From contig JAQZBR010000005.1 of assembly GCA_029237775.1 (NCBI GenBank), forward strand, positions 186,001 to 250,000: a DNA stretch of 64,000 bases, read 5' to 3'. Positions 63,938 through 64,000 of the stretch are shown here, piece by piece. The translations under genes were made by a program, and so were the position numbers. This DNA is from Bacteroidota bacterium (GTDB taxonomy: Bacteria > Bacteroidota > Bacteroidia > 2-12-FULL-35-15). The notes beneath the pieces are model-generated. The model was not told the DNA's origin and searched no databases. It worked only from the letters and a program-made list of their open reading frames with translations. The first letter of the stretch is position 1, and each line of letters opens with the position of its first letter.

Positions 63938-64000
63938 ATGACCATCAATCACACCGTTACCGAACGCTTCCTTAAATACGTTAAAATAGACACTCAAAGC
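63938..64000 (+). CDS. pepT: Peptidase T (tripeptidase), N-terminal fragment cut by the window end
   Basis: Only the first 21 codons are visible (TINHTVTERFLKYVKIDTQS after the start Met). ERFLKYVKIDTQS is the characteristic opening of PepT-type M20 metallopeptidases, which release N-terminal residues from tripeptides. The remainder lies beyond the window. Confidence 0.8.
   Translation, partial: MTINHTVTERFLKYVKIDTQS

Noticed and set aside
1-64000. tRNA/rRNA genes, prophage, IS elements or toxin-antitoxin pairs
   Set aside because: Scanning by eye found no cloverleaf/CCA arms, no transposase, integrase or phage structural genes, and no small two-gene toxin-antitoxin unit. A covariance-model search would be needed to exclude small RNAs.

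Overview
The window reads as chromosomal DNA of a Bacteroidota bacterium, probably a free-living, flavobacterium- or chitinophaga-like member, with low-to-moderate GC. Evidence for this: several secreted proteins end in type IX secretion (T9SS) sorting domains; a PorP/SprF protein sits next to a gliding-type (CHU_C) adhesin; lipoproteins carry the Bacteroidota C-K/R-K-E-E export context; upstream regions carry TAnnTTTG -7 promoter boxes; and there is a K+-dependent membrane pyrophosphatase of flavobacterial type. No rRNA, tRNA, CRISPR array, prophage or complete insertion sequence was seen. Gene density is high, with many short convergent junctions.

Layout. 1-4.1 kb (minus strand): a dlt-like acyl-transfer operon (adenylation enzyme, carrier protein, MBOAT acyltransferase, SGNH/DltD-like protein with altered catalytic residues). 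4.2-10.1 kb (plus): a T9SS subtilase, then a small membrane protein, a UbiA-type prenyltransferase, TerC, a SanA-like protein and a lipase-like hydrolase. 10.1-12.6 kb (minus): an NlpC/P60 hydrolase, a four-helix-bundle (23S IVS-type) gene framed by inverted repeats, and thiolase. 12.8-14.9 kb: a 7TM-HD cyclic-dinucleotide phosphodiesterase. 15-25 kb (minus): a surface-protein block with a 1,780-residue repeat adhesin, its PorP/SprF partner, a BNR-repeat protein and another T9SS protein.

25-31.5 kb: an SDR enzyme, a beta-barrel-like protein, a spermidine-synthase-like membrane protein, and an ECF sigma factor with a membrane protein that is probably its regulator. 31.5-38 kb: an AddA/RecB-like helicase-nuclease, a second T9SS subtilase with a small secreted partner, and two paralogous lipoproteins. 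38.2-40.7 kb: an H+-pyrophosphatase carrying an 18-cysteine tail. 40.9-49 kb: a patatin/BamA-like protein, a BtuF-like protein with a repeat-derived insertion, cystathionine beta-synthase, a Lol-type permease and a NamZ muramidase. 49-58.8 kb: small regulatory and enzymatic genes, an MsbA-like exporter and an RRM protein. 58.8-64 kb: topoisomerase III, a 51-residue small protein, cyclophilin, several small unknown genes and the start of peptidase T.

Functionally the window is dominated by envelope biology: T9SS cargo, surface adhesion, envelope-polymer acylation, peptidoglycan turnover, lipoprotein/lipid export and envelope-sensing regulation. The observations most worth following are the Cys-rich two-module tail on the pyrophosphatase, the dlt-like operon with its degenerate terminal protein, the inverted-repeat-framed IVS-type gene, the dispersed intergenic elements (one of which seems to have become coding sequence), and the recently amplified 525-bp dimer in the adhesin.
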